From Coprobacillus sp. CAG:826 (lineage in GTDB: Bacteria > Bacillota_I > Bacilli_A > RFN20 > CAG-826), in NCBI GenBank assembly GCA_000437235.1, contig FR897046.1, positions 45,138-76,852 on the forward strand: a stretch of DNA of 31,715 nucleotides, given 5' to 3'. Made by a program: the position numbers and the translations under genes. The notes below the pieces were generated by a model that was not told where the DNA came from, did no database searches, and saw only the letters and a program-made list of their open reading frames with translations. Positions 18,471 to 27,757 of the stretch are shown piece after piece (position 1 is the stretch's first letter; the number at the start of each line of letters is the position of its first letter).

Positions 18471-18513
18471 ATTATTTTCATATTTTTATTTTTACTATGA
18501 AAATTATTTTCAT
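18471..18513. promoter_or_regulatory. Paired palindromic operator, copy A
   Basis: Perfect palindrome ATGAAAATTATTTTCAT at 18497–18513, with a degenerate copy ending ATTATTTTC at 18479, 32 bp nearer the promoter. Centres are near -72 and -40. The same geometry occurs at 27755–27799 and 29291–29335. Confidence 0.65.
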
Positions 18514-18523
18514 GCAAAACTAT

Positions 18524-18555
18524 AAAAACAAAAGGAACTACAAAATTGCAGTTCC
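18524..18555 (-). terminator. Terminator of the cellobiose operon
   Basis: Stem GGAACT/AGTTCC (18534–18539 with 18550–18555) extended by two further pairs, followed on the minus strand by TTTTGTTTTT. The GH5 stop codon lies inside the hairpin. Confidence 0.82.
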
Positions 18556-20217
18556 TGCTTGATATCCTTTAAAAATAGATGAAAGAATATTTTCATGATA
18601 CCATAAAATTTCGTTTTCATAATTGACATAGCTTTTTTTCACCATATCATCATAGAGGCCAGAAGCTTTATGTTTGTTTAAGAACCCAAAAGCCTCTTCA
18701 TGATTGTCACCTGAAACAGCACCATTATCCCAAACGAAACAAGCGATATCATAATCAGTTGCAGTCTTCATGTAATAGTAAGCGTGATTCACTCTTGCTT
18801 GATCACGTCCGTTAACATTTCGATCAACGCTACCCCATTCACTAATAATGACACCAATGCCGTTTTTAACGTAGGTGTTATAAAGGTTTTGAAACATATC
18901 CGTAATGGGTTTTGTATCATTTACACTATTTGCACTCCATGAATCCGTGTATTGGCCGTTATCGTTATTATGATAACAGAAATAATGAGGATAGTAGGCA
19001 TGCCCATTATATAAAATCTTATCGTTTGCAGTGTCATTAGGTAAATTAAATTGTGATACTTTTTTGACCGCTTCATCATAGGCATATTCAGAAATATTTC
19101 CATAGGTGTTAACGGTTAAATATCGGTTTTTATTTTTTTCACTACTACTCGCGCGAACGATATCTACAAATTTTTGATTATATTTCATTAAATTCTGATT
19201 TGCTTCTTTATACAGCGCTTGGTATTTAGTTTGTTTTGGATTCATATCCCATTTAAGATTTTCATCATACATGGGTTCATTGAGATTTTCAAAGATAAGA
19301 CGTTCATCATAATCTTTAAAGCGTTCCGAAACTTGTGTCCAAACGTTTGTGATTAAATTCATCGTCTTTTGTTGGTGGGCATTCGATAAATCATAACCAT
19401 CTAAGCCATCCATCAACGTTAAGATAATATAGACGTCATCATAATCTTGATAGATATAATTCACCACTTCTTGAATGCGTGCCATCCATTTTTCATGAAT
19501 CGTGCCATCATTATCCATATGATTCGACCATGAAATAGGGATACGAATAGAACGGAAGCCTTTTTTATACACCGCTTGAATGGTCGCTTTCGTGATTTTT
19601 CCTCGATAGGCTTGGGGTTGATCACGTACTTCACAAAACATCTCTAACTCGTCCATGCTAAAGCCAAGTTCTTCAACGATACCACGATTATGGGTAGTGT
19701 CAAAGCCATCTAATGAGGCGGAAAAAGCATTACCTAAATTCCAACCTACGCCTAATTTTTTTACAAATTCGACGCTAGAAGAGGCTTTTCTTTTTTCTAA
19801 TTGTACTTCAAACCTTAAAGAGAAATCTTCATAATTAATATAAGCGTATTGTAAATCAAACGAATTAATATCAATTCGATTGGTTTTCATATTTTCTTTT
19901 TGTAACGTAACTTCTTCGGTTGTTTGATTTTGATAAATTACCCGAATTTTACCATACGAAGAAAAGCTTAATGGCTCTCCATAATAAGAGTTCACCACAG
20001 GCTTATTGATCCATTCGATTTTTTGAATGACTTTTTCATTTTTCAAGCTACTTGAACTTGCTACACTCGTGGTAGGTAAAGCAATTGTTGGTGTCGTCGT
20101 AGTGGGTAATGTAGTCGAGAAATTAGAAGAAGTTGGTGTGGGTCCAAAAGAAATACTACAAGACGCTAAAGAAGTTATAAAGATGAGCCCTAAGGCGATT
20201 TTTTTAAACTTTATCAT
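18538..20217 (-). CDS. GH5 glycoside hydrolase lipoprotein (endo-beta-glucanase type), paralogue B
   Basis: 559-aa lipid-anchored glycosidase. Lipobox LASC gives Cys20; a Thr/Ser/Pro-rich linker (about 25–58) spaces it from the membrane. An Ig-like domain (about 64–140) homologous to that of paralogue A precedes the GH5 barrel with GWNLGN, Arg225, His233, acid/base Glu314 (NLNEP), His406/Tyr408 and nucleophile Glu460 (ISEWG). It is the last gene of the operon, 11 bp after the second ABC ATPase, so extracellular cutting is co-expressed with cytosolic phosphorolysis. Endoglucanase activity is the best guess; GH5 also holds mannanases and xyloglucanases. Confidence 0.9.
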   Translation of the reverse strand: MIKFKKIALGLIFITSLASCSISFGPTPTSSNFSTTLPTTTTPTIALPTTSVASSSSLKNEKVIQKIEWINKPVVNSYYGEPLSFSSYGKIRVIYQNQTTEEVTLQKENMKTNRIDINSFDLQYAYINYEDFSLRFEVQLEKRKASSSVEFVKKLGVGWNLGNAFSASLDGFDTTHNRGIVEELGFSMDELEMFCEVRDQPQAYRGKITKATIQAVYKKGFRSIRIPISWSNHMDNDGTIHEKWMARIQEVVNYIYQDYDDVYIILTLMDGLDGYDLSNAHQQKTMNLITNVWTQVSERFKDYDERLIFENLNEPMYDENLKWDMNPKQTKYQALYKEANQNLMKYNQKFVDIVRASSSEKNKNRYLTVNTYGNISEYAYDEAVKKVSQFNLPNDTANDKILYNGHAYYPHYFCYHNNDNGQYTDSWSANSVNDTKPITDMFQNLYNTYVKNGIGVIISEWGSVDRNVNGRDQARVNHAYYYMKTATDYDIACFVWDNGAVSGDNHEEAFGFLNKHKASGLYDDMVKKSYVNYENEILWYHENILSSIFKGYQAGTAIL

Positions 20218-20228
20218 ACTTTTATCCT

Positions 20229-21383
20229 TTATTTTGTAATCGTTTCTTCATTTTGATCAAAGACGTGAATTCTATCTTGATTAAAGGAAAAAGAAAGAAC
20301 GTCTCCGACTTTATATTCATGCACTTCATCATAATAAATCGCTAAGGATTGCTCGTTGAAAGATACATGAATAATACTATCTTTACCTAATAATTCAATC
20401 ATGGTAATCGTTCCTTTTAATTCACCCTCATCTTTCATCGTGATATCTTCGGAACGAATCCCGAATGTTAGGGTTTCATTTTGATAGGTTTTTAACGTTT
20501 CTTTTAAATCCTTTGTCATTTTAAAAGATTGTCCATCCGCAAATAACACTTTATCTTCTTCGATTTTACCTCCCACAAAGTTCATGGTTGGTGAACCAAT
20601 AAAAGCCGCTACAAACTTATTTTTAGGATGATGATACACTTCTTCTGGAGTGCCAATTTGTTGTACGACACCTTTATTCATAATAACGATACGATCCGCC
20701 ATAGTCATTGCTTCTAATTGGTCATGCGTAACGTAGATGGTCGTTGCTCCTAATCGTTTGGTTAAATCGGTAATTTCTTTTCGCATTTGTACCCGTAATT
20801 TTGCGTCTAAGTTACTTAAAGGTTCATCCATTAAGAAGACTTTAGAATCACAAACAATGGTTCTACCTAACGCTACTCTTTGCTTTTGTCCACCCGATAA
20901 AGCTCTTGGTTTACGGTCCAAATATTCGGTTAAACCTAAAATTTCTGCCGCATGATCCACTCTTCTTTTAATTTCGTCTTTTGGCATCTTTTTATAAACG
21001 ATTACGTCTTTTAAAACGTAAGTTTTCTTTTCTTTATCATAGACTTTCTTTTGTACGGTGGTGGGAACTTTTTTAATTTCTAAGCCATAAGAAATGTTTC
21101 TTCTTACGCTTAAATTTGGAAATAAAGCATAGGATTGGAAAACCATCGAAATCCCTCTATCTTTAGCTTGAACGTCGTTTACTAAACGTCCATCAATATA
21201 AAGTTCTCCACTCGTGATATCTTCTAAGCCGGCAACCATACGAAGAGTGGTCGATTTTCCACATCCTGAAGGTCCAACTAAAACGATGAATTCTTTATCA
21301 TGAATTTCTAAATTAAAATCAAAGACGACATGATTATCCTTGCTATAATATTTTTCAATATGTTCAAATCTTATTTCTGGCAT
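20229..21383 (-). CDS. MsmK/UgpC-type sugar ABC transporter ATPase
   Basis: 384-aa ATPase energising a carbohydrate ABC importer at the inner face of the membrane. Walker A GPSGCGKST, Q-loop FQSYAL, signature LSGGQKQR, Walker B FLMDEP and H-loop THD are all intact; a C-terminal OB-type regulatory domain contains FGIRSEDI. An insertion of about 30 residues (VPTTVQKKVYDKEKKTYVLKDVIV) sits after YGLEIKK in the helical subdomain that contacts permeases. The start overlaps the cellobiose phosphorylase end by 13 bp, with GGAGG inside it. No permease or binding-protein gene is nearby, so it must serve a transporter encoded elsewhere. Confidence 0.93.
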   Translation of the reverse strand: MPEIRFEHIEKYYSKDNHVVFDFNLEIHDKEFIVLVGPSGCGKSTTLRMVAGLEDITSGELYIDGRLVNDVQAKDRGISMVFQSYALFPNLSVRRNISYGLEIKKVPTTVQKKVYDKEKKTYVLKDVIVYKKMPKDEIKRRVDHAAEILGLTEYLDRKPRALSGGQKQRVALGRTIVCDSKVFLMDEPLSNLDAKLRVQMRKEITDLTKRLGATTIYVTHDQLEAMTMADRIVIMNKGVVQQIGTPEEVYHHPKNKFVAAFIGSPTMNFVGGKIEEDKVLFADGQSFKMTKDLKETLKTYQNETLTFGIRSEDITMKDEGELKGTITMIELLGKDSIIHVSFNEQSLAIYYDEVHEYKVGDVLSFSFNQDRIHVFDQNEETITK

Positions 21384-23824
21384 AATTCGTCCTCCTTTGA
21401 TTCATCCGTGTAGGTTACTTCAACTAAAACTTCTTGCGTATCTTTTAGAAGTGGGATAACTCTTCCTTTCACTTCTTGATGGTTCACTTTTAAAGCATAG
21501 TGATTTCCACGTTTCATATGAATGTGATAGAAAACACCGCGATAAAGTCGACGGATTTCTAATTCAGTTAGATGCGATGGTAAAACCGGATCTACTTTCA
21601 AACCATATAAAGTAGGTTGAATACCTAAGATATATTGTGAAATGTTAACAAACGTCCAAGCCGCGGTTCCCGTTAACCATGAGTTTTTCGCTTCTCCAAA
21701 ATGGGGTGCGTCTTTACCTGCAATCATTTGGGAATATACGTAGGGTTCAGAGCGATGAATATCCGAAATATCTTCAATATAAGCTGGACATATCTTACGA
21801 TATACTTCAAAAGCCCGGTCTCCTTTTCTTAAAACAGCTTCCGCGCAACTAATCCAAGGATTATTATGGCAGAAGATACCCGCATTTTCTTTATATCCTG
21901 GTGGGTAAGAAGAAACTTCACCAAGATTTAAATGATAGGTTTGATAGGCGGGTTGTAATAAAACGATACCATATTTTGTATCTAAATATTTTTCTACACT
22001 CTTTAAAGCGCGTTCGGCCATATGGTTATCTAAACCAACCTCTGCCATAACGCACATGCCTTGGGGTTCAATATAGATTTTACCTTCTTCGCATACGTGA
22101 CTTCCTACTGGATTAGAAAATGCATCATAGACACGGATAAACCATTCGCCGTCCCAGCCACTTTTTTCAATACTCTTTACCATTTCATCGACCGCTTTTA
22201 AGACACGTTTTTCTTCGTTTTTATCGTTTAAGAAGCTAGCTAAAGCGGCATATTCTTTTCCGTATTTTACAAACATTCCCGCAATAAAGACGGATTCTGC
22301 TTTATGCGATTCAAAGTTAGAACAGGTTTGGAAAGATTCGCCTGGTTCTTTAGAGAAACAGTTTAAATTTAAGCAATCGTTCCAGTCGGCTCGTCCGATT
22401 AATGGTAATTGGTGGGGTCCTAAATGAGATAAGGTGTAATCAATACTGCATTTTAAATGTTCCATTAAAGTTGCTTTTTTATTTTCATCGTTATCAAAAG
22501 GAACGAGTTCATGAAGAATGCTTTCATCACCGGTTTCACTTACATAAGCGTAAGTAGCGGCAATTAACCATAGTGGGTCATCATTAAAGCCACCACCGAT
22601 ATCCGAGTTTCCTCTTTTGGTTAAAGGTTGATACTGATGATAAGTACTTCCATCTTCTTTTTGAATGGCCGCAATATCTAAAATTCTTTCTCTTGCTCTT
22701 TTTGGAATCATATGCACGAAACCTAATAAGTCTTGACAAGAATCACGGAAACCCATTCCGCGACCAATCCCCGATTCATAATAAGAAGCACTACGGGACA
22801 TATTAAAGGTCACCATACATTGGTATTGGTTCCAAATGTTGACCATGCGGTCCATTTTATGATCATTAGAAGAAACATGATAATGGGAGAATAATTCTTC
22901 CCAATAAGCATGTAATTCATTGAAGGCCTTTTGAATGGCTTCATGCGTTTGATATTTTTCTATTAAAGCATGGGCGTTTTTCTTATTGATGATATGTAAA
23001 GCATCCCATTTCTCTTCTTCTTTATTTTCAACATAACCTAAAATGAAATGCACATGCTTTTCTTCGTTAGGTTGTAATTCGATTTCGACTTCAAAGCTCG
23101 CAATCGGTGCCCAACCAGAAGCGACGGAGTTATTCGATTTTTTCTTCATGACTACACAAGGTGTACTATATCCGTTAAACGCACCTAAAAAACTTTGACG
23201 GTCGTTATCAAAACCAACAACGTTTCCATTCGTACTATAAAAGCTAAAATGGTTTCTTCTTTCCCGATATTCGGTTTTATGATAAATCGTTTGTTTTTCG
23301 ATTTCGACTTCGCCTGTCGAATAATTTCTTTGGAAGTTTTGAGAATCGTCACTTGCATTCCATAAGCAAAATTCAATCATGGAGAAAAGACGAATTTTTT
23401 TCACTTTATCCGTCTCATTTTTTAAGGTTAATTCATTAATTTCGCACCAATCATGAAGGGGGACAAAGCAAGTTAAAGAAGAAGATAATCCATTCTTTTT
23501 TGTTCTAAATGTCGTATAACCCATACCATGATGGCATTCATAATGATCTAATTCGGTTTTTAAAGGTAAAAAGGCCGGTGACCACATGACATCTTGATCA
23601 ACAATATAAAAATGTCTCCCATCCATATCTTCGGGAACGTTATTATAACGAAAACGCGTAATACGACGTAATTTCGCATCTTTATAGAAAGAATAACCAC
23701 CCGCCGTGGAAGAAATCAAAGAAAAGAAATCTTCGTTTCCTAAATAGTTAATCCAAGGTGAAGGGGTATAAGGTGTTTCTATTACATATTCTCTTTTTTC
23801 GTCATCAAAATGTCCATATTTCAT
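21371..23824 (-). CDS. Cellobiose phosphorylase (GH94)
   Basis: Cytosolic enzyme splitting cellobiose with phosphate to glucose 1-phosphate and glucose, saving one ATP. 817 aa, close to the usual ~810. The segment IGRADWNDCLNLNCF (about 476–490), with the general-acid aspartate in DWND, and the following PGESFQT are, as I recall them, characteristic of cellobiose phosphorylases such as that of Clostridium thermocellum. GRGMGFRDSCQDLLGF and GGGFNDDPLWL are further GH94 landmarks. No signal peptide. Starts 17 bp after the ROK kinase with GAGGT. Laminaribiose or cellodextrin specificity is possible but less likely. Confidence 0.95.
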   Translation of the reverse strand: MKYGHFDDEKREYVIETPYTPSPWINYLGNEDFFSLISSTAGGYSFYKDAKLRRITRFRYNNVPEDMDGRHFYIVDQDVMWSPAFLPLKTELDHYECHHGMGYTTFRTKKNGLSSSLTCFVPLHDWCEINELTLKNETDKVKKIRLFSMIEFCLWNASDDSQNFQRNYSTGEVEIEKQTIYHKTEYRERRNHFSFYSTNGNVVGFDNDRQSFLGAFNGYSTPCVVMKKKSNNSVASGWAPIASFEVEIELQPNEEKHVHFILGYVENKEEEKWDALHIINKKNAHALIEKYQTHEAIQKAFNELHAYWEELFSHYHVSSNDHKMDRMVNIWNQYQCMVTFNMSRSASYYESGIGRGMGFRDSCQDLLGFVHMIPKRARERILDIAAIQKEDGSTYHQYQPLTKRGNSDIGGGFNDDPLWLIAATYAYVSETGDESILHELVPFDNDENKKATLMEHLKCSIDYTLSHLGPHQLPLIGRADWNDCLNLNCFSKEPGESFQTCSNFESHKAESVFIAGMFVKYGKEYAALASFLNDKNEEKRVLKAVDEMVKSIEKSGWDGEWFIRVYDAFSNPVGSHVCEEGKIYIEPQGMCVMAEVGLDNHMAERALKSVEKYLDTKYGIVLLQPAYQTYHLNLGEVSSYPPGYKENAGIFCHNNPWISCAEAVLRKGDRAFEVYRKICPAYIEDISDIHRSEPYVYSQMIAGKDAPHFGEAKNSWLTGTAAWTFVNISQYILGIQPTLYGLKVDPVLPSHLTELEIRRLYRGVFYHIHMKRGNHYALKVNHQEVKGRVIPLLKDTQEVLVEVTYTDESKEDELCQK

Positions 23825-23841
23825 CGTTAATACCTCACATT

Positions 23842-24714
23842 TTATTTAAAAAATTCTTTCGCCAATCCTTTTAAAGCACCACTCGTCGTATCTTCACTGA
23901 CGTGAAAATGAATACCGACTAAAATATTCTTTAACGCCTTTTCAAAATACATAAAAGACTTGCTCACTTGGCCGCCCAAATAAATATCCGATACTTCGTT
24001 TTCTAACATCAACGGAAGTAAAGCTTTACCGAAATGGTCGCCAAATTGTGAAAACGCTACAAGGGCGAGTTCGTCTTTTTGATTGGCTAAATTAAATACA
24101 TCATAGGCGGAGGAGGCGTTCTTTCCACCGAGTCGAAGGTAAAAAGAAAGTAATCCTCTTCCTGAAAAATAATCTTCCATAATTCCATCTTCATAGGGGA
24201 CATTATATAAAACTTCTAAAGGGGAACCTAAAGCGTTTTTTTCAATCTTCCCTTTTTTCATTAACACATAACCTAATCCTGTGCCTAAGGTAATGGCACA
24301 TACGTTTTGATTTTCAATATCGGTAGCTAAGCTAGATGCACCATAAAGAAAACTAATTACGTCATTTTCAAAATAGATTGGAAAAGTAAAATGAAAATGT
24401 TGATGGAGTAATTCTTTTAAGTTTTTCTCATATAAACACGCATATTTATGTTTCATATAAGATACGCCACTTGCATAATCAAAAGGGCCCGGTGAAGAAA
24501 TCGCTAAAAAAGCAATTTCTAGTTGTTGCTTATTTTTTTCTTCTTCAAGAAGATCAAACATTGCATGAAACCCTTTTAAAAATTGTTCCATATCTTGAGA
24601 GGAACACGCTTCGACTTGATAAACGGGTGTTAAAAGGTTTTGTTCATGGTCGATGATGGCGCCTTTTAAAAAAGTTCCACCCATATCAATCACATAAGCA
24701 TATTTAGATTTCAT
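23842..24714 (-). CDS. Atypical ROK-family sugar kinase
   Basis: 290-aa ROK-like kinase with N-terminal VIDMGGTFLKGAIID, SSPGPFDY, catalytic Asn117-Asp118 (FENDVISFLYGA) and TLGTGLGYVLMKKGKI. The EIGH histidine and the CxCGxxGCxE zinc motif of typical ROK sugar kinases are not found; the matching stretch reads NALGSPLEVLYNVPYEDG. The ATG at 24714 is chosen because the protein then begins MKSKYAYVIDMGGT; an ATG at 24747 would add 11 residues with no ribosome site. It overlaps the isomerase gene by 11 bp, so translation is coupled. It may phosphorylate glucose released by the phosphorylase, or the ketose made by the isomerase; the coupling favours considering the latter. Confidence 0.82.
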   Translation of the reverse strand: MKSKYAYVIDMGGTFLKGAIIDHEQNLLTPVYQVEACSSQDMEQFLKGFHAMFDLLEEEKNKQQLEIAFLAISSPGPFDYASGVSYMKHKYACLYEKNLKELLHQHFHFTFPIYFENDVISFLYGASSLATDIENQNVCAITLGTGLGYVLMKKGKIEKNALGSPLEVLYNVPYEDGIMEDYFSGRGLLSFYLRLGGKNASSAYDVFNLANQKDELALVAFSQFGDHFGKALLPLMLENEVSDIYLGGQVSKSFMYFEKALKNILVGIHFHVSEDTTSGALKGLAKEFFK

Positions 24715-26122
24715 AATAATCAAATCCCATGATACGAGCAAATTCACGCATTTCTTTTAAATGGTTACCGGCAGTAATGGCGTAGTGTTGCGTGACACCT
24801 ATTGCTAAGAGTTTACTAAAGAACTCATTGACCGGCATATAAGGTCTAAATAAACCATGAGAATAGCCATCTAAGAAGTGGTTGCTATCTAATACTTCGA
24901 CATGGGTTGCCACTAATTTGAACTTACCATCATTTTCTGATAAATGAATCATTGTCTTTTCTTCTGGGGAGAAGACGTGATTGGCAAATGGTGCACCGGC
25001 ATATTTTAAATTGGATTTGGCAAAACGCGTATCGGTTGAAATCATCGTTTTACCTAATTCATCGGTATAGTCATTAGGACCTGCGTGACCGGCCGCAAAG
25101 GTGCCCGTTTTAGCATCAATATGGAAAGGTTCAATAAAGGAAACGTGTTGCGAAGTTAATTTCTTTAAAATATAAGCGCATAAGCCCGCACCAATATCGC
25201 CTTCTGGTACCACTAAAACGTCATCCGTTCCCGGAGTAGGGGTAAACCCTGGACGTAAGCCAATGGTCCGTTGTAAAACTTTATCAATATCATTTAGCAC
25301 GAGAAGTTCGCAGTCATATTTTCTAGCAATTTCTTCTAACGCTAAACTTCCTTTTACAGAAGCGGCCATCTTTTCTTCATCGATAGTGCCCTTCACTTCA
25401 TATTTTGCCAAAATCTTTTTCGTGACCTCATTACTTTTTTCATCACTTATTTGATCCATGATTTCACTTAATTCAACAATGGATAAGAAATGAATTTCTG
25501 GCCCAATTTTTGTAAAGATATCATAAGGATCAACATAGGTTGACCACATCGCCTCATTCATGGAAGGAAGTAAAGCAATGCTACGATGACGGAGTTCATG
25601 ACGTAAAGCACATAATTTTGCCATTTGACGTGTTTCATTCATGACTTCTTCTTTAGATCCTAAAACGATTTTTACTTGATTTTTCTTTTGTCGAGCAATA
25701 TCGCCAGAACCTTCTAAAGAACCAACTAAACCACCCGCGGTTAAGAATTCAATAAAGGAATCCTCGGTAAAGGAATTTTCAAAGCCTAATTCATCACGAA
25801 CAATCGTCGCATACAATAAAGGAATATCACCGATATCTCTTAAAAATCTTGCCCAAGCAAAATCATCCGCCCAAGATAAGAAGTGAGTAAAGATCATATC
25901 GACATCTTCACTCTTCATAAGTAAAATCGCTCTCTCCATTTCTTCTTTGGTATAGATAATACCTGGGAATACGGTAGTAGCGTAATCAAAATGCGTAAGT
26001 AATTCTTTGGCCACTTTTTCTTTTCTTAAAGAATAAGGTCCATGCTCGGTTCCCATTCCTAAATCGTGGAATCGAGGAGGTGATACAAGAATAATTCCAA
26101 TTTTTGGTGTCTTTGTTTTCAT
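24704..26122 (-). CDS. AraA-like (L-arabinose/L-fucose isomerase superfamily) sugar isomerase
   Basis: 472-aa cytosolic protein without signal peptide. Four candidate metal ligands lie at Glu307 (PEGDIGA), Glu331 (FIEPFHID), His346 (AAGHAGPND) and His446 (TQHYAIT). Their spacing (24, 15, 100) is close to that of E. coli AraA Glu306/Glu333/His350/His450 (27, 17, 100). The rest is divergent from textbook AraA, and no ribulokinase or epimerase (araB/araD) is near, so the substrate is unknown; it may be a pentose or deoxy-hexose side-chain sugar, or another aldose. GGAGGA ribosome site, 11 bp after the first ABC ATPase, and overlapping the ROK kinase. Confidence 0.75.
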   Translation of the reverse strand: MKTKTPKIGIILVSPPRFHDLGMGTEHGPYSLRKEKVAKELLTHFDYATTVFPGIIYTKEEMERAILLMKSEDVDMIFTHFLSWADDFAWARFLRDIGDIPLLYATIVRDELGFENSFTEDSFIEFLTAGGLVGSLEGSGDIARQKKNQVKIVLGSKEEVMNETRQMAKLCALRHELRHRSIALLPSMNEAMWSTYVDPYDIFTKIGPEIHFLSIVELSEIMDQISDEKSNEVTKKILAKYEVKGTIDEEKMAASVKGSLALEEIARKYDCELLVLNDIDKVLQRTIGLRPGFTPTPGTDDVLVVPEGDIGAGLCAYILKKLTSQHVSFIEPFHIDAKTGTFAAGHAGPNDYTDELGKTMISTDTRFAKSNLKYAGAPFANHVFSPEEKTMIHLSENDGKFKLVATHVEVLDSNHFLDGYSHGLFRPYMPVNEFFSKLLAIGVTQHYAITAGNHLKEMREFARIMGFDYYEI

Positions 26123-26133
26123 GTTAAATCCTC

Positions 26134-27669
26134 CTATAGAATAGTTAATTTTGTTTCTTTATCAAAGATATGGAAATATTTTAAATCAAAGTCAAAATAC
26201 ATCGTTTCTCCTTCGATTATTTCTTTTGTGTTTTTCACTTTAGCAATCATCTTTTCATTTTTAAAGGTGAAATGGACAAGTTTTTCAACACCGACAAGTT
26301 CTATGGTTTCAATCACGCAACTAAATGGTCCATCTTCTTTAAAGATAATGCCTTCAGGACGAATACCAAATAACATCGGTACTTCTTTTGTTACATCGAC
26401 TTGTTTTAACACCTCTAAGGCTTTTAAAAGATAAGTACGGCGTGAATGATTTTCTTCACATTCTTTTAAACGTTCTTGTAAATGGGTTAATTCCATTTCT
26501 TTTTTCGCCTTTGCTTTATCTTCTAAGTGAGCAAGTTCTTGTTTTAATGCTTCAATCTTTTGAAGATATTCGTTACGTTCCACAAAGTTTTCTTCTAATG
26601 CTTGAAGTTCTTTTTCAAATTCAGAAATTTTATTTGGATAGAAGGAATGAATGGCATCAATGAAGTCTTTGGATAATGTTACTTCACTTTCTTCATCCAT
26701 CTTAATTTTATTTTTTAAATAGGTTCCCTCCATCATATTCATTGCCGGCGAACCAATAAAGGTGGCCACAAATACGTTGGCTGGATGCGCATAAATTTCT
26801 CTTGGCGCTCCAATTTGTTGAATGTGTCCAGCTTTCATAACAACGATACGATCCGCCATGGTCATGGCTTCGGTTTGGTCATGGGTTACATAGATCGTAG
26901 TGGCATGAATTTCACGATGGATACGAAGAATTTCTTGCCGCATTTGTAACCGAAGTTTGGCATCTAAGTTACTCAATGGTTCATCCATCAAGAATAATTT
27001 TGGGTTTCTTACAATCGCTCTTCCGATAGCAACACGTTGTCTTTGTCCGCCCGATAACGCTTTTGGTTTTCTTGCTAAATATTCTTCAATTTGTAAAATA
27101 CGAGCGGCTTCCATCACGCGTTCATGAATTTCATAACGAGTTAAATGACGTAAGCGATACATCGCTTTTTCATGGGTAGAAACATCCAATAATTCTTTTT
27201 CTAACTCTTCTTTTTTCGTTAATAGTTCGGTATGATCTGGCGTTTTTAATAAAGCTTTTTCTAGTTTAGCAATTTGTCTTTTTAAAGATTTCACTTTGCC
27301 TTCATTAATACCATAAACTTGGTTATCCTCTTTGTCTAAAAGTGGGAATTTTCTTTTCCGCATCTTTAAACCAAAGGCTAAGTTATCATAAACCGACATA
27401 TTAGGATATAAAGCATAACTTTGGAATACCATCGCGATATGACGGTCTTTCGGTTGAATATAGTTTACAAACTTTCCATCGATATATACTTTACCTGAAG
27501 AAATATCTTCTAAGCCCGCAATCATACGTAAAGTGGTGGATTTTCCGCATCCTGATGGACCGACAAAAACGATGAATTCTTGATCTTCAATATCTAGACA
27601 AAAATCAAAAACTGCTTGCGCTCCATTTGGATAAATTTTATTGACATGCTCTACTTTTACTTGTGCCAT
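26134..27669 (-). CDS. MsmK/UgpC-type ABC ATPase with two long helical insertions
   Basis: 511 aa, against about 365–385 for this family. The catalytic motifs are intact: Walker A GPSGCGKST (37–45), Q-loop FQSYALYP, signature LSGGQRQR (205–212), Walker B LFLMDEP (225–231) and THDQ. Insertion 1 (about 104–178), rich in Lys/Glu/Leu, lies after FGLKMRK, the same place where the second ATPase of the operon carries a shorter insert. Insertion 2 (about 346–423) is a strongly heptad-like coiled coil within the C-terminal regulatory domain, after which FGIRPEGI resumes. First gene of the operon, under the promoter at 27730–27757. No permease partner is in the window. The insertions may mediate partner choice or regulation (inference). 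Confidence 0.92.
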   Translation of the reverse strand: MAQVKVEHVNKIYPNGAQAVFDFCLDIEDQEFIVFVGPSGCGKSTTLRMIAGLEDISSGKVYIDGKFVNYIQPKDRHIAMVFQSYALYPNMSVYDNLAFGLKMRKRKFPLLDKEDNQVYGINEGKVKSLKRQIAKLEKALLKTPDHTELLTKKEELEKELLDVSTHEKAMYRLRHLTRYEIHERVMEAARILQIEEYLARKPKALSGGQRQRVAIGRAIVRNPKLFLMDEPLSNLDAKLRLQMRQEILRIHREIHATTIYVTHDQTEAMTMADRIVVMKAGHIQQIGAPREIYAHPANVFVATFIGSPAMNMMEGTYLKNKIKMDEESEVTLSKDFIDAIHSFYPNKISEFEKELQALEENFVERNEYLQKIEALKQELAHLEDKAKAKKEMELTHLQERLKECEENHSRRTYLLKALEVLKQVDVTKEVPMLFGIRPEGIIFKEDGPFSCVIETIELVGVEKLVHFTFKNEKMIAKVKNTKEIIEGETMYFDFDLKYFHIFDKETKLTIL

Positions 27670-27729
27670 TTTATCACTCCATCCCTAAAGAAATGAATAT
27701 TTATAAAATAAATATTTGCTTATCTTTAT

Positions 27730-27757
27730 TCTATAACAATCCTACCAATTTTTACAA
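27730..27757 (-). promoter_or_regulatory. Promoter of the cellobiose operon
   Basis: Minus strand: TTGTAA (plus 27752–27757), 16-bp spacer, TG-T-TATAGA extended -10 (plus 27730–27738). Start predicted near 27723, leaving a leader of about 55 nt. Unlike the two surface-protein promoters it has no cre-like site. Confidence 0.65.

Noticed and set aside
24715..24747. Earlier ATG start for the second ROK kinase
   Set aside because: No ribosome site, it deepens the overlap with the isomerase, and the added residues do not resemble a ROK N-terminus.
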